A DNA stretch of 64,000 bases, from positions 124,371,140 to 124,435,139 of the forward strand of contig NC_081410.1 in assembly GCF_030272615.1 (NCBI RefSeq). Reading direction: 5' to 3'. The position numbers and the translations under genes were made by a program. Below the pieces are notes generated by a model. It saw nothing but the letters and a program-made list of their open reading frames with translations. It had not been told where the DNA came from and ran no database searches. Of the stretch, positions 11,324-22,429 are shown piece by piece. Positions within the stretch are counted from its first letter, which is position 1. Each line of letters starts with the position of its first letter. The stretch comes from Cryptomeria japonica (taxonomy: Eukaryota; Streptophyta; Pinopsida; Cupressales; Cupressaceae).

Positions 11324-14035
11324 TTTGTTTGCAAGTTTATGTTTGAAGTTGATTGATGATGATGATGAGTTGTTTTGAGGAAAGATGGATGATTAGTGGA
11401 TTGTATGATATGTAGATCTCTAGCACTCTAAAGGTAGATGTAACCAGAATTCCTTCTTTGAATTGCTTGTTTGTTTTGATAAGTTTGGATGTGATAAGGT
11501 GTAGAGAAATCTGAGATGTGTTACAGATTTTGACTACCTAGCAATGAGAGGATTCACTCATGAACTAGTTTTAACCTGCGTAGATGTGTCTCTTAGGATG
11601 AGCTTATCCTAGATGTAGAAACAATCTAAAAGTGATGTGATGTGTTTGATTTCAAGCAATATCTAAAAAGGAATCTTGGGACAAGAACCTCTTAATGTTT
11701 TGAGAGTTGGGATGGATTGATGATGAAGTGATGATGTATGAGTGGGATGATGGATGAAAATGTTTTCAACTTTCAATAAAAACTTTGTGTCACAAATGGG
11801 ACAAACTCTTCTTCTTCCCTTTCAGACGTTGGTGGCACTTCTCGAGCTGTGTTGTAGGTGATACAGATGTTTGGGAAGAAATTGGGATTAATCTTTCCTC
11901 CTTGATTTTTGTGATAACTCAGAGCTCTATATTGCATAAAAGCTCTGTGGTTCAATGATTCTGAATCAAACTCGTTTGTTTTACCTTGAAGGTATAGACG
12001 CATGCGATGTAGAAAGACTCTATGGGAGACAAAGATTTGTCGATTGATATAGAAGAATTTCCTCCTTTTGATTAAAGCCTTTGAGCTTAGTGGTCTCCTT
12101 TTCAAGGTGATACTCTGATGACACTTCTTCTTTCGCAAGATGTGAAGAATGGTCATAAATTTTTGACTCTTTGTTTGTTTGCACTTTGTTTTTGGTATTT
12201 TTGGTTGTGTTGACAGATGTTGGATGAATACTTTGTTTTTGGGATTGATTTTCTGATTTTTCTTTGACAAGAAAACAAAGCAAGCACACAAACACAAGTT
12301 TGTAGCCTCAAAGGCACAAATGAGTATGGGTCTAGATCAACCCAATTCTTGGACTTGTTTTTGACCCTTCCTTTAGATGTATTTTAAGGTGTATTTCCAA
12401 AGCCTGAAGTCGGCTCAATTTGCTCTAGGTCTGTAAAACGAACACACTTCAAACACTCTTTATCCCTATGGTCAAATGGCCAGTTGTGATAAATTTAGCC
12501 CACATCTTGATATTTCTTCGACTTTGGTACTACATACCTTATGAATCCCGCCGTGGCAGGTAAGGATGTGATATACTAAGTCTTGCACGAGCATAACAAA
12601 TAGATGATCCCTATGATGGGGGAGTCACCACTTTTATCAAGCCACAAGTGACTTTTCAAAAAGCTATGTTTCTACTCAAGGAAATATGTATGGTGAGTAT
12701 CTTGGGAGCAAAACCATCTATGCTCTTGCACTAAATTATATCTCAAATATCCTCAATCAATAGAACAGGTGGGCTACTACTTAAAGGTGTTTAGTCATGT
12801 TCGATGTTTTTGGACATAAGTTCATTCTGCAGTGACTCACTTAAGAGCCTTGTAACTGGTGGTGGGGCCCATTTGTCCTTTCGGCCAGTTACACTGTAGG
12901 AACAGCTATACCCAAGGCTACAGCTTTCGCTCTCACCTGATTTCTATAGCGGCTCGAAGGATTTACCGCTCGAGGTCGTTCCCAAGAGTATCGATCCCTT
13001 GGCAGACCTCTCTTAAAAAGATAAAATTTGAGTGTTACTAACACTTTTCTCTTGCACCTAGGACCACGAGAGCCAAGGGAGAGGATAGTGTGTGTTAGAG
13101 GTAGGACCACTCGACCAACTCTTTGCACAAGTGTGCCAAGCACGAAAAACACTTGTTCTTTTTAATCTATCATTGCAATGTGATCTAACTATTTGGAGAT
13201 GTTGCTCCAACAATCATGGTGTTCTTTTTAATTTTCAAAGGCAATTGTTTGAGTAAACTAGAATTTGAAAATCCTGGTCAACTTAATGAAAAACACGTTT
13301 GCATGAAGTAAAATTGCTTTGAAAATGAGACAAGTTGATTGTGAATTTTATTTGCACCAAAAATGGAAGTGTGGATTGTGAGTTTTATCTTGATGCAAGA
13401 AATAAAATTTGCCTTGTTGATTTTAAGCACCAAAACGAAGTTTGTTTTCTAACTTGCAAAAAAAATAAAGTTGTTTTTGTATAAGTTTGTGGTTCTTTTT
13501 ACCTTTGAACAATGAAATTCTTTTTAAGAGCCCCAAACAAATGTGTGATTCTTTTTTAAAAGCCCAAATTTGAAATGTGAAGTTAATTTTAAACCAAAAT
13601 AAAAAGTGAATTCATTTTTAAAACCAACTTCAAAAACAAGTTAGTAAAAAATATAAATCTACTCTTTAATCTAATTTAAATCTGCACAAAAGAGAAAAAT
13701 AGTTAGTAAAATCCGCCTATTTGGTGGGCTTCTACAAGCCTAATTTTTTTTTTTTTTGGTTTTTTATTTTTTTTGGTTACAAAGTGATTTGTACAACGTT
13801 TTGTTACAATAGCGCTAGTCTGCGTTTGAACAGAGGCACTATTTAACACAAACGTACTAAAAGAAAGGGAAAGACAGAGAAGGGAAAAGCACTGATTCAA
13901 CAGGGTGAATAGCGCCAAAATAATGCCAAACGCACCAAAACAGTGTCAAAATCGCAACCTGTGTGACATTTTCAACATTCAAACATGTTATTGGTTAAAA
14001 AAAAAAAAAAAAAGTTGATCTTTTTGGTGTTTGGA
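11324..14035 (-). other. 5' leader of the Tat element
   Basis: About 2.7 kb between the primer-binding site and the Gag start. It has homopolymer runs (T-rich at about 13742-13775, A run at about 13996-14013). A 174-residue frame at 11773-12297 on minus, rich in Lys and Ser, has no family I recognise and an equally open overlapping frame, so I do not call it a gene. Some Tat/Ogre elements carry an extra frame before gag; this leader is the place to look for one. Confidence 0.6.
12851..12893. other. Stem-loop in the Tat leader
   Basis: TGTAACTGG (12851-12859) and CCAGTTACA (12885-12893) are perfect inverted repeats, giving a 9-bp stem with a 25-base loop in the element's RNA leader. The position suits a packaging or dimerisation structure, but that is inference. 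Confidence 0.4.
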
Positions 14036-14053
14036 TTCACGTCGGGTTCACCA
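14036..14053 (-). other. Primer-binding site of the Tat element
   Basis: On minus this reads TGGTGAACCCGACGTGAA, two bases after the inferred end of the 5' LTR. The same 18 bases follow the 5' LTR of the other Tat-like element at 47866. It begins TGG, as expected for pairing with a tRNA 3' CCA end. It is not the usual initiator-Met site, and I cannot name the tRNA. Confidence 0.85.
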
Positions 14054-14055
14054 AA

Positions 14056-15874
14056 TGATGCTCTGCAAAAAGGATTAGAAAACCTGTTTGATGGCAACAC
14101 ACACAAGAGCACAAGAAACAAACGTTAGTGTTAGCAACAAAAGATTATCCTAAACAGGCATATCAAGAGAGATATTAAGCATGAAATAGAAAGCATATAA
14201 ACATAAAATGAAATAGCTAATCAAGATGCTCATAGTTGCTCCTCCCTTGTTCCTCTCCTCTCCAAGTCCCAAATGAGTGTAGCTCTCAGCAGCTTTTTGC
14301 ACTATGGATGCTTATGGAGGATTGAGATTTAATACTAAGCTTCAAATATGAAATGAAAAGCTAAATACTATGCTAGAGTAGATAGTGATGCTATGAAAAA
14401 GCTCTATGCTAATGCCAGTATAACAACAATACTCTAAAATGCTTCCCTTTTTGCTTGAGGAGAAGGGTTCTATTTATAGAAGAAATAGGGAAATGAAGGG
14501 TTAAGATTGAGAAATCTTAACAAGGGTTAGGATTGAAAGTTGGGGATCCATGTGCACAATTGGCACCAATAAAATGGTGACAAGTTTCAACATAGGATTG
14601 GGTTGAGAGAAGAGGTTGGAGGCATTAAAGGCCTGAGAAGACCTCATGGTTATCTAGAAGGTAAGGGTCAAGTCTAAATTAAGATTACCCATTGGATTAA
14701 GAGTTAATCCAAGGATAAACCTTTGTGCAAATGTTTAAGAGATAATCATGGTCAAAGCATTAATGGCCTGATGAGACCTTTGGGTTGGGTAGAGGTTGAG
14801 TCAAAACAAATGTTTTAACCATGTGGGAGGGTTGAATTAACCATTAATGGTTATTGGAGACTTTGGGGATTAAGTGGTTGAAGGTTGGAAGCTTTCAAAG
14901 GTTATCCAAGACTTTGAGGGTTAATTTGTTGAACACACAAAGCATTAATTGCTTTTCAAAGACTTTGGAGTCTTTGAGAAGTGACTCCAATTTGCTTAGG
15001 AATGTGACAATATTTAGGGGATGGATTAGGCTAATTAGGAAGGGTTTAGAAGAATTTAGAAGGGGTTTAGGCATACAAGTGGATTTTGTAGGAAAATGCA
15101 AGTGGGAGAAATTTTGGTATTTTCAATTAAAATAAAATCATTTATTTCAATTAAATGGTGTAAGTTGAATTTGGATAAATATTTAAATAAATATTAATTT
15201 ATTTAAATGAGAAAAAGAAGATAAAGCATTTAAAATGCTTGAAGACTTTGAGGGAAACCATTAAAGGCTTGAAGACTTTAAGGAAAACCATTAAAGTCTT
15301 AAGAAGACTATAGAAGGAAGCCATCAAGTTTGAAGACTTTAAAGCCATCAAGTTTGACTACTTTAAGGGAAACCATTAAAGGTTTCAAGTGGGTGAGGAT
15401 AAATAGGATTTTAAATAAATAATTTATTTAAAATAGTTGTGCAACTTGCTTTTGTAGGAAAATACAAGTGGGTGGAGGATAAAGGTGATTTAAATAAATT
15501 ATTTATTTAAAATAATTGTGCAACTTGCATTTGTAGGAAAATGCAAGTGGGTGGAGGATAAAGGTGATTTAAATAAATGATTTATTTATTTAAATGTGAG
15601 AGGTGGGATTTTGGGGGAATTTAAATAAATATTAATTTATTTAAATGTGAGAGAAGATTTAATTAAATAAATATGATTTATTTATTTAATTAATGGTCTA
15701 AATTTGGTTAAGTGAATTAAATCAAATAAATTGAATAATTTATTTAATTAATAGGAGAATAGGGTTAAGATGAATTAATTAAATATTAATTTAATTAATT
15801 ATTAATTGATGGTTAAATAATCAAATAAATACTAAGTATTCATTTAATTAAGTGGACAGATTTATGTGACTACA
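14056..15874 (-). repeat. 5' LTR of the Tat element
   Basis: The right end (15874, complement TGTAG) is fixed by comparison with the left LTR. The other end (14056, TGATGC on plus) is inferred from the adjacent primer-binding site, because the matching part of the left LTR lies outside the window. Length would be about 1.82 kb. The U3 part is AT-rich with tandem palindromic units as in the left copy. Confidence 0.85.
14471..14478 (-). promoter_or_regulatory. TATA box of the Tat LTR promoter
   Basis: The minus strand reads TATAAATA here (the same site at 188-195 in the other LTR). Transcription starting some 25-30 bases downstream leaves roughly 0.4 kb of R-U5 before the primer-binding site, a sensible layout. 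Confidence 0.6.
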
Positions 15875-17507
15875 ATCACCATCATGGTTCTCTTGCTTTG
15901 ATAACCTCAAGAATGATATTGTATGCAATTTCTAGATTTGATTGTGTGAGAATTTTTAACCATCAAAGTTTTGAATCACACTTTGATCCATCATCAGGAT
16001 GCAAGAGAGCTCAAGGAGTTGTAAGATAGATAGTTGTACACCAAGGCTTCAATATAAAAAAGGGTTAGGGGAGAGAGAAAGGGGTGAACAAAAGGACCAA
16101 GGGAAACAAAAGGCTACTAAAATAACAAAAATAGAACCCCTCATATATAAAAATTAATTCCAAAAATAATGCCCTACTCACTCATTTTTATAATAAACCT
16201 ACAATATAAATAAAAGAACAAACAAAATATAAGATAAAATTAATAAAGAACAACAAAACAAAATTACATATATATAACAAAACTTAATGCACTTTCTTAT
16301 ATTAAAAAAGAAACAAAAATTAAAAAAATTAATAGAAAAGTGAAAAGGAAACCATAGAAAAAGAGAGAGAGAGGGGGGGGGGGGGGGAACACCTAAATAA
16401 ATAGCTGAAAATTAGTAGCCAATTGACTATTTTATTAATGCTTATATTTATATTAAATTAAAAAAATAAAAAAACAAAAGTAAAAGGAAAGGGACTTGAG
16501 AACAAAAATGATATTATATGTACTCAAAGAGAAAGGGAGAGATAAAAAAAAATCTAAAAAATGAACTTAATATATGATGCAATATACAATTTTATTAATT
16601 ATTAAATATAAATTAACCTAAGCAACATAAAAAAAGAAGAGAAAAATATAAATGAGAGGACCTAGTGGAAAGGTGGCAAAAAGGAGAGGGGAGGAGGGCA
16701 AAAGGAGACCTCAACGAGGGGGGCGGGCTAGGGGAGAACCTAAATGAGAGGACCTAGAGAAGAGGTGGCTAAGAGAGGGAGGAGAATGAATGGGGGCCAC
16801 AACTAAGGGACTAGGAAGAGAAGGTCAAGACGGGGAATGATGGAGGTTTCTAAGGATAAATAATAATGGATGCTAAGAAACACTTGAGCCCCACCCTTCA
16901 TCACAATTGAATTCACATTCTTATCATTCATAGTTGACTTCATTATAGAGGTGTTTGTTGAGGTTGATTTTCCCTAATCTATCCTTACATCCTTGGGTAG
17001 TCATTATCATAATGAGTTATTCCACACAAAAAATCTACTTAATGGTCCTCACTGAATTTTATTCCTTAGAGGATCATTCTCATTTCATTGGGTAATGATA
17101 TAGAATTATCGATATAAGATAACTTTTGTTAGAACCATCTATGCAATTACTTGATTTTAAAACACTATTCAAATTTCAAATTGCAAGTGGTTTACTTTTT
17201 GAAGAGTTCATTCTTTGGTTCTTGAGGATTTGATTTCACCTAAAATTTTATTTCTTTTTTGAAAGAATTATTCTTCTTATTGTTAAAAAATTACTTGCTG
17301 CAACTAAAGCTTATAATTTTCGCTCTCTTTTGAAGATTTTTCTAGCACTTCATCATATTTTCAAGATCATATGTATCTACCATTGCAACAACATTGATAT
17401 TGAACCCTAACAACAAATTCCTTGTTTTAATCCTCTCATATATCTTATATATTGGCACATAAAATAATAATTTTACAAACTTGTCCCTTTATTGTTGTAA
17501 TATCAAA
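15875..17507. other. AT-rich intergenic stretch, no gene seen
   Basis: Low-complexity, A-rich DNA with a 15-base G run at 16373-16387 after a short GA repeat, and purine-rich sequence at about 16640-16850. Just inside the left edge, the minus strand at 15895-15906 reads GGTTATCAAAGC, a degenerate match to the initiator-Met primer site of plant LTR elements. This may be the relic of an older element that the Tat element entered. Confidence 0.5.
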
Positions 17508-17752
17508 GAACCTTGTCGAAGGCAATAAAATTATGTCACAAGGTTGACCTAGAGAACATGTAAGGTATTTTAAACACCTCAAGCCTTTTGATACTAAAAT
17601 TTTGATAGTTACTAGATCAATTTTGTAGGTGCAAAGACATATAGTGGTTCCAAATGTGACCCCAACTCCCAAACTTGATTCTCCATAAACAAAATATTTT
17701 GGTTATAAGATAAATGATAGTCAATGATACTTTATTCCAAATCTCAAGACAT
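17508..17752. repeat. Dispersed repeat, copy A
   Basis: Shares a long, diverged match in the same orientation with 61590-61850, including CTCAAGCCTTTTGATACTAA and AAATATTTTGGTTATA followed by AAATGATAGTCAA. No coding potential. Identity unknown; it could be an old solo LTR or another non-autonomous repeat. Confidence 0.7.
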
Positions 17753-18075
17753 CATACTTAGCAAATCTAGATTAATACTTGAATAATTAATTACTATAAG
17801 ATTAAGCATTCTAATCTTCATATTTACTTCCCTAAAATAAGATGAATTAATTGTTATATATTTTAATATTCAACTATTTTTAATTAAGTTATATATATTA
17901 AAATTATCAATATTATTTTTAATTAATTTATTTAAAAATTAAAACATTAAAAGTTATTTTTAATTGAATAAAAGAAAAAATTTCATGCATGAAATATTAT
18001 AAATTAAAAACTTAAAATGAAATAAATATGAAAAATGATTTTCAAAAGTACATCAGAGTTATCAATCCTTTTGAT

Positions 18076-18444
18076 TTATACATATAATTGATTGACAATT
18101 CTTTTCATTAAAATTAAAGCTTTCTCTTCTTCCCCTTTATTCACTATGGCCTTAAACCCCTTCTTTATGTTGATGTTATATATACTAATACCCTCACTAT
18201 TGTGGTGGGGGAGTAACACTGTAATCATCCTTTCAACTCCATCGTAGATCTCTATAGATCCAAGAAAAGCATATATAGTGATTGCATTTGATGAGCTGCT
18301 CATGTACAATGAAATATATTCTCCTGTCTCAATCTCAACAAGTGCTTGGATGCCGGTCACCTCAGAAAACAAATTTACATCCAATCTAGACGATGTTGCA
18401 TCCACTGCCTTCCCTATTAAAATGGTTTGATGTGATGGCAGCCT
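18076..18444 (-). CDS. TNL last exon: post-LRR C-terminal domain
   Basis: Encodes 122 residues beginning RLPSHQTILIG and ending NQLYV. The acceptor TATCAG at 18445 joins in frame to exon 4. The sequence alternates short beta-like stretches with charged loops and carries no LRR pattern. It is in the position of the C-terminal jelly-roll (C-JID) domain of angiosperm TNLs, but I cannot see that family's motifs, so the assignment is open. Confidence 0.65.
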   Translation of the reverse strand, partial: RLPSHQTILIGKAVDATSSRLDVNLFSEVTGIQALVEIETGEYISLYMSSSSNAITIYAFLGSIEIYDGVERMITVLLPHHNSEGISIYNINIKKGFKAIVNKGEEEKALILMKRIVNQLYV

Positions 18445-18665
18445 CTGATACAAATAAAATGTCAACATAAAACATTAAATAATTAATAAAAATATTGGAA
18501 AAGTAAGAATACAATTTTCAGAACACACAACTAAGAGGTAGTACCCAAAATTCTTTTCCCCCATCGAAGACATAATAAAAAATCGCCGACTTCACTTTTC
18601 ACAAAAAAATTAACTTGCTCTCCACTGAAAATCAATTTGTTTGCATTGAGAAAAAGCAGTATTAC

Positions 18666-19445
18666 CTTGAGTCCATAAATGCAATTCTGTACCCATGCCC
18701 ATCCTTTGCGAGACACTTCAATTATCAGACTTTCCAATCCATGCCACTCTTCAAAACCTTCTACACTCTGCAACTGATAACATTTCTTAACCGTGAATTT
18801 CTGCAGATGACGTTGACGTGCAAGGGTCGGCAACGATTTCAACCCTCGGCAGTAGCTTACATTTAACTCACGAAGCCCTGTCAAAGAAGACAACCCTGAT
18901 ATTGTTTCCAAATTGGGACAATGCTCCACCTCGAGAGACTGAAGCCCTGTCAAAGAAGATAACCTTGACATCGTTTCCAATTCATCACATCCCTCCATGT
19001 GAAGAGTATTCAGTCTCTCTAGATGCTTTAAGTCCATTTCTTCTAGATTCGACATCCATTCAACACTCAATGATCGAAGTCTGGGACAAATCTCTCCACT
19101 AATTACCAACTTTGACATATTATCTAATCCCTTAAACTCTATGGTTTCAAGGCTAGTGGCACAACTGCCTGTAGAAGCCTCCAAACTAAAAACATCTAAG
19201 TTCTCGGACTCGAACTGGGACTCGATCTCGGACTCGGACTCGAACTTGCCGTCGGTGTTGGTCTCCAAATGCAATGATCTAAGATTACTAAGTCTTTTAA
19301 TCGATTCTGAGAGGGATGTTATATCAGTGTTCTCTAAAGATTCGAATATTGTTAATTCTTCCAAATGACTGAACATTCCTATTAAATCTGGAATCTTTTG
19401 CGAGGGGCAGTACTCTATCGACAACTTTCTCAACTCGAAACTGGC
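18666..19445 (-). CDS. TNL exon 4: leucine-rich repeats
   Basis: About 260 residues of irregular LRRs (for example L-x2-LSIEYCP, LEELTIFE, LRSLHLE, LQSLEVEHCP, LRELNVSYC). An insert of Ser/Glu repeats (about 19200-19255, ESESEIESQFESE) comes from a CGGACTCGA-type DNA repeat. Two near-identical LRR units (SRLSSLTGLQSLEVEHCP and SGLSSLTGLRELNVSYC) suggest a recent internal duplication. The small exon at 19563-19763 between NBS and LRR encodes the linker and begins TRIHYFMGNS. Confidence 0.8.
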
Positions 19446-19969
19446 CTGACATTCACAGTTACTCTCAAAAAATTAATTAATTGTCAGAAGTAAACAACCT
19501 TCGACCAAACAAGTATACTAATTTCTGATATGACTTATTACAAGCAAAGAATGGCGAAATACCTGGATATTGGTCTGCAACTGTTGATGAAAACTGCTCC
19601 ACAATTCTTTCACGCCCCAAACAGATAAATAATGCAATTTTCGTGGATTCAATTTTCGTAGAGGAATGCATGAAGGAATTTCTTTTAATTCTTCAATCCG
19701 AAGCCCCAGGAGGTCAGTCTTAGCAGAATCATTTGAGTTCCCCATAAAATAATGAATTCTAGTCTACAGGGATGAATCGTAGATTATATTGAAACACCTG
19801 ACCTTTGTTTCTGCTAGGATTTTTTTAAATCCTTTTGCTTCCTACATATAAGGATCAGGATTAAATGTGTGGTTAGCTCGGAATTTTTTTTATAAAACCA
19901 CATAAATTGAAATGTCTTTTCAAAAGCTTTCTATAATTTTCGTTTAAATATTTTAAAGAAGCAGCATAC

Positions 19970-21065
19970 CATAGATCTAAGAATTTGTGGTCTCCACAGA
20001 CGAGGAGGGCCCAAGTCATCTGCCATTTGTCTTCCCAGATCGCGGAGGTGATCGTGCATTTGAAATTCATCCCATTTAATTTCAACTAGGGACTTATCCT
20101 GTAAGGTTTGAAGTCCATGCTCAGCGCTCCAACCGAACGCGTTCCAAATTGTTATAGCCACGCTTTTCGGATTATAGTGGGAGCCAATCTTATTGAAAAA
20201 GCAAGCAATATCTATAAATATCTGTTTCTCCTCCTGGTCCAGACCATCAAAAATAATTTTTAGCCTTTCCAATATATCCTTAGGCTGGATTTTCTTAACT
20301 TTTTCCAATTCTAACTCCCAATAATACTCTTTCCTACCATAAAGATGGGCGCCCAAAACTTTGAGTGAGAGGGGCAGACCTCCACAAAAATGCACGAACC
20401 TTTGAACCAATTGCTCATATTCAATTGGAGGATCCTGTCCCCGGGAAGCATGGCTACAGAAGAGATCTTTGGCTTGATCCCTGCTCATTTCCTTCATCTT
20501 ATAACAGATATTTGCATCTGTTAACATACTTTGGTCGCGTGTAGTAATAATTACTAGGCTACTAGAGCCGAGCATACCTTGAGGTAAGAGGGCATCTAAC
20601 TGATCTAAATGATCGATATCATCCAGGGCTATAAGAAAATGCAAATGTCTTGCTCTTCCCAAGCGATCCTTCAGCTCTCCAATTCCATGGTGCACACTGC
20701 CGATCTTTAAATCTTCAATCTTTAAAAGATCTTTCAAGAGCTGACTTTGCAAGTGGTGTAGTTCACCTCTTGCATGTGATTCTCTGACATCAGAGAGAAA
20801 AGATGATGCATGGTAGCCTGAACTCTTCCTGTTAAATAATTATTTTGCGAGGGTGGTCTTGCCAGAGCCCCCAAGTCCATAGATCCCTTCTATCGTCACC
20901 TTGTCCATAGTTTTGGGTTTCCTGTGCCTCCTCTCTAAACAGGTTTCAAAATCTTCGACAAGTTCACCAAGTCCAATTGGATATTTTGCAACATCCAACA
21001 GTATTCTATTTTTTCTTTCTTGCACTACTTGTAGCACACGAGACACAATATTTCCACACAAATTG
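19970..21065 (-). CDS. TNL exon 2: NB-ARC domain, interrupted by TAA
   Basis: Contains the P-loop GLGGSGKTT, then the TAA (20842-20840), then in the same frame an RNBS-A-like segment, kinase-2 LIALDDID, RNBS-B VIITTRD, GLPL as CGGLPLSLKVLG and the MHD motif as FQMHDHLRDLGRQM. The Asp after LDD... and the downstream helix fit the TNL type. All motifs are intact apart from the nonsense codon. Donor GTATGC at 19969. Confidence 0.85.
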
Positions 21066-21172
21066 CTGAAATCCAAAACCAAAAAATCCTTTCAGAAAGT
21101 CATCCTAACCTAAGGTAAAATAAATGTCACAAACTGGAGAAAAAGGGAAAACAAGAGGAATAGTAATTTTAC

Positions 21173-21657
21173 TCTTGATGCTGGCTAAGCTCATAACCAG
21201 ATATGTCTGCAGCGGATTTGAGGGCCCTTCTCCATTCATCCAACTTATCAGGATACCTGCCTCTCCTTTCATAATAAGAAAATGCCTCAGCATATTGTGA
21301 TTTCTCGTTCTCGATGTGACGTAGCTCCCACGGCTGGACATTGTAGAAGACAGGAATGAAGAGGGCATCAGTTTGTTGTAACATAAGAACAAGCTCGTCT
21401 AAACACCAAGAGGACTCTGCATATCCTTGGGAAAAAATGGCAATCTGCACAAAAGATGAGCAAATGGCATTGCGAAGGGCAAAAGGAATAGAATCCCCCA
21501 CTTGTATCTCTGGACGGTCTAGAAATGCCTGGCACCCTCTTTCCCTAAGAAGGTGATACAAGTGTTTAGCAAGGGTTTCCTTGACATCAGGGCCTTGGTG
21601 GCTGATGAATGCATCATATAGTTTAGGAGATGCAATCACTGAAGAGGAGGAAGCCAT
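21173..21657 (-). CDS. TNL exon 1: TIR domain
   Basis: Encodes about 161 residues. The TIR core starts YDAFISHQGPDVK and continues through VAIFSQGYAES-like and SSWCLDELVLML motifs, all typical of plant TIR domains. A Glu stands in ...DLVLML-flanking helix position SWCLDE, where the catalytic Glu of NADase TIRs is expected. The donor GTAAAA follows CATCAAGA at 21173. With the TAA in exon 2, an unspliced or truncated message would still yield an intact TIR domain, and TIR-only proteins are known to be active in plants. Confidence 0.85.
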
Positions 21658-22429
21658 GAATGCAACGCAGGAATGAAACTGAGGAAGCAGAGTTACCAGC
21701 TGGATTTGATGGAATGAATTTAAAGAAACGTGTAAGTAAATGCCAAAGGTTACCAGCTGTACCCCACCAAGGCAAGGAATATTCCGGTGCAAACGACAAT
21801 AGCAAAGGGTGAGGGTCACCAGCTGTCCCAAAGGCAAAATAATTTCCAAGCGACAAGTGGAGGATGCATCTTCCTTGAAATTTAAAAAATGAAAGATGTC
21901 GTCTAATCATTCAAGAGCAAAAGCTTTTATTTGATCCATTCCAAATATCACGACACCGTTTGAATACGATGCAAGATAATTTAATATTTCTGGTCTTCGA
22001 TTTTCATTATCTTTTGTATGTCGTTTTTTCTTTCGGCTTTGGTTTTCTCGGCTTCCGCTTTCAACCGACAAAGCCGGCCTCCTGTCGTTTTATCTTTCAT
22101 TTTTTCAATCACCAAATTTCTCAGCAATTTCTCGATATTGGGAGCCCACATTTTGGCCTCCTCGATGTATATCGTATTTTACACTCCAAAACCAGGACAA
22201 TATACCCTACCTGCGAGGAAAAAGCTAAGAGTATCGTTTAATATTTTTTATTTTTTATTTTTATAAATTTTAATATATTTTTATCGTTCATGGGTATCGT
22301 GTTATGCAGCGAAATGCCTAAACTATATGAAAGTCCCGTCAGAATTTATTACAAATTCTTTGTCGATTCGATCTGATTGTTGGGACACGTGGCTTGCATT
22401 ATCCAATCCACTTCCACCAATAATCATGT
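21658..22429. other. TNL 5' flank and intergenic DNA
   Basis: Upstream side of the minus-strand TNL gene. The promoter should lie in the first few hundred bases, but no clear TATA box stands out. The rest shows no gene. Short open frames here have no recognisable content. Confidence 0.4.

Larger units (their letters stand above)
1..15874 (-). mobile_element. Tat-lineage Ty3/Gypsy LTR retrotransposon, near-complete
   Basis: Two long direct repeats (1-1591 and 14056-15874) flank an internal region with, in minus-strand order, a primer-binding site, a leader, one long gag-pol frame, a 3' non-coding region and a polypurine tract. The left LTR is cut by the window start: base 1 corresponds to base 14284 in the right LTR. 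Over the 1591 shared bases I found one mismatch (an A/G near 1130 versus 15413), so the insertion is recent. The target-site duplication cannot be tested because the left flank is outside the window. The second RNase H domain between RT and integrase places it in the Tat group (Tat/Ogre/Retand relatives). Confidence 0.95.
18076..21657 (-). pseudogene. TIR-NBS-LRR resistance gene with one nonsense codon
   Basis: Five exons can be joined on the minus strand: 21657-21173, 21065-19970, 19763-19563, 19445-18666 and 18444-18076. Every intron has GT and AG ends, and every junction keeps the frame, giving 976 codons before the final stop. Products of this family are cytoplasmic or nuclear immune receptors: the TIR domain is a NAD-cleaving signalling domain, the NBS an ATP/ADP switch, the LRR a sensor. 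The single defect is a TAA at 20842-20840 (codon 237) directly after the P-loop GLGGSGKTTLAK; the same frame continues beyond it. So this is a recent pseudogene, a truncated TIR-only product, or a sequencing error. The start at 21657 (MASSSS) sits a few residues before the TIR domain, as usual. Other resistance genes are not visible nearby. Confidence 0.85.

Noticed and set aside
11773-12297. 174-codon minus-strand frame in the Tat leader
   Set aside because: No motif, Lys/Ser-rich, with an equally open overlapping frame; not enough to call a gene.
15895-15906. Initiator-Met primer site of another LTR element
   Set aside because: Match is degenerate and I could not find LTRs or pol beside it; kept only as a remark.
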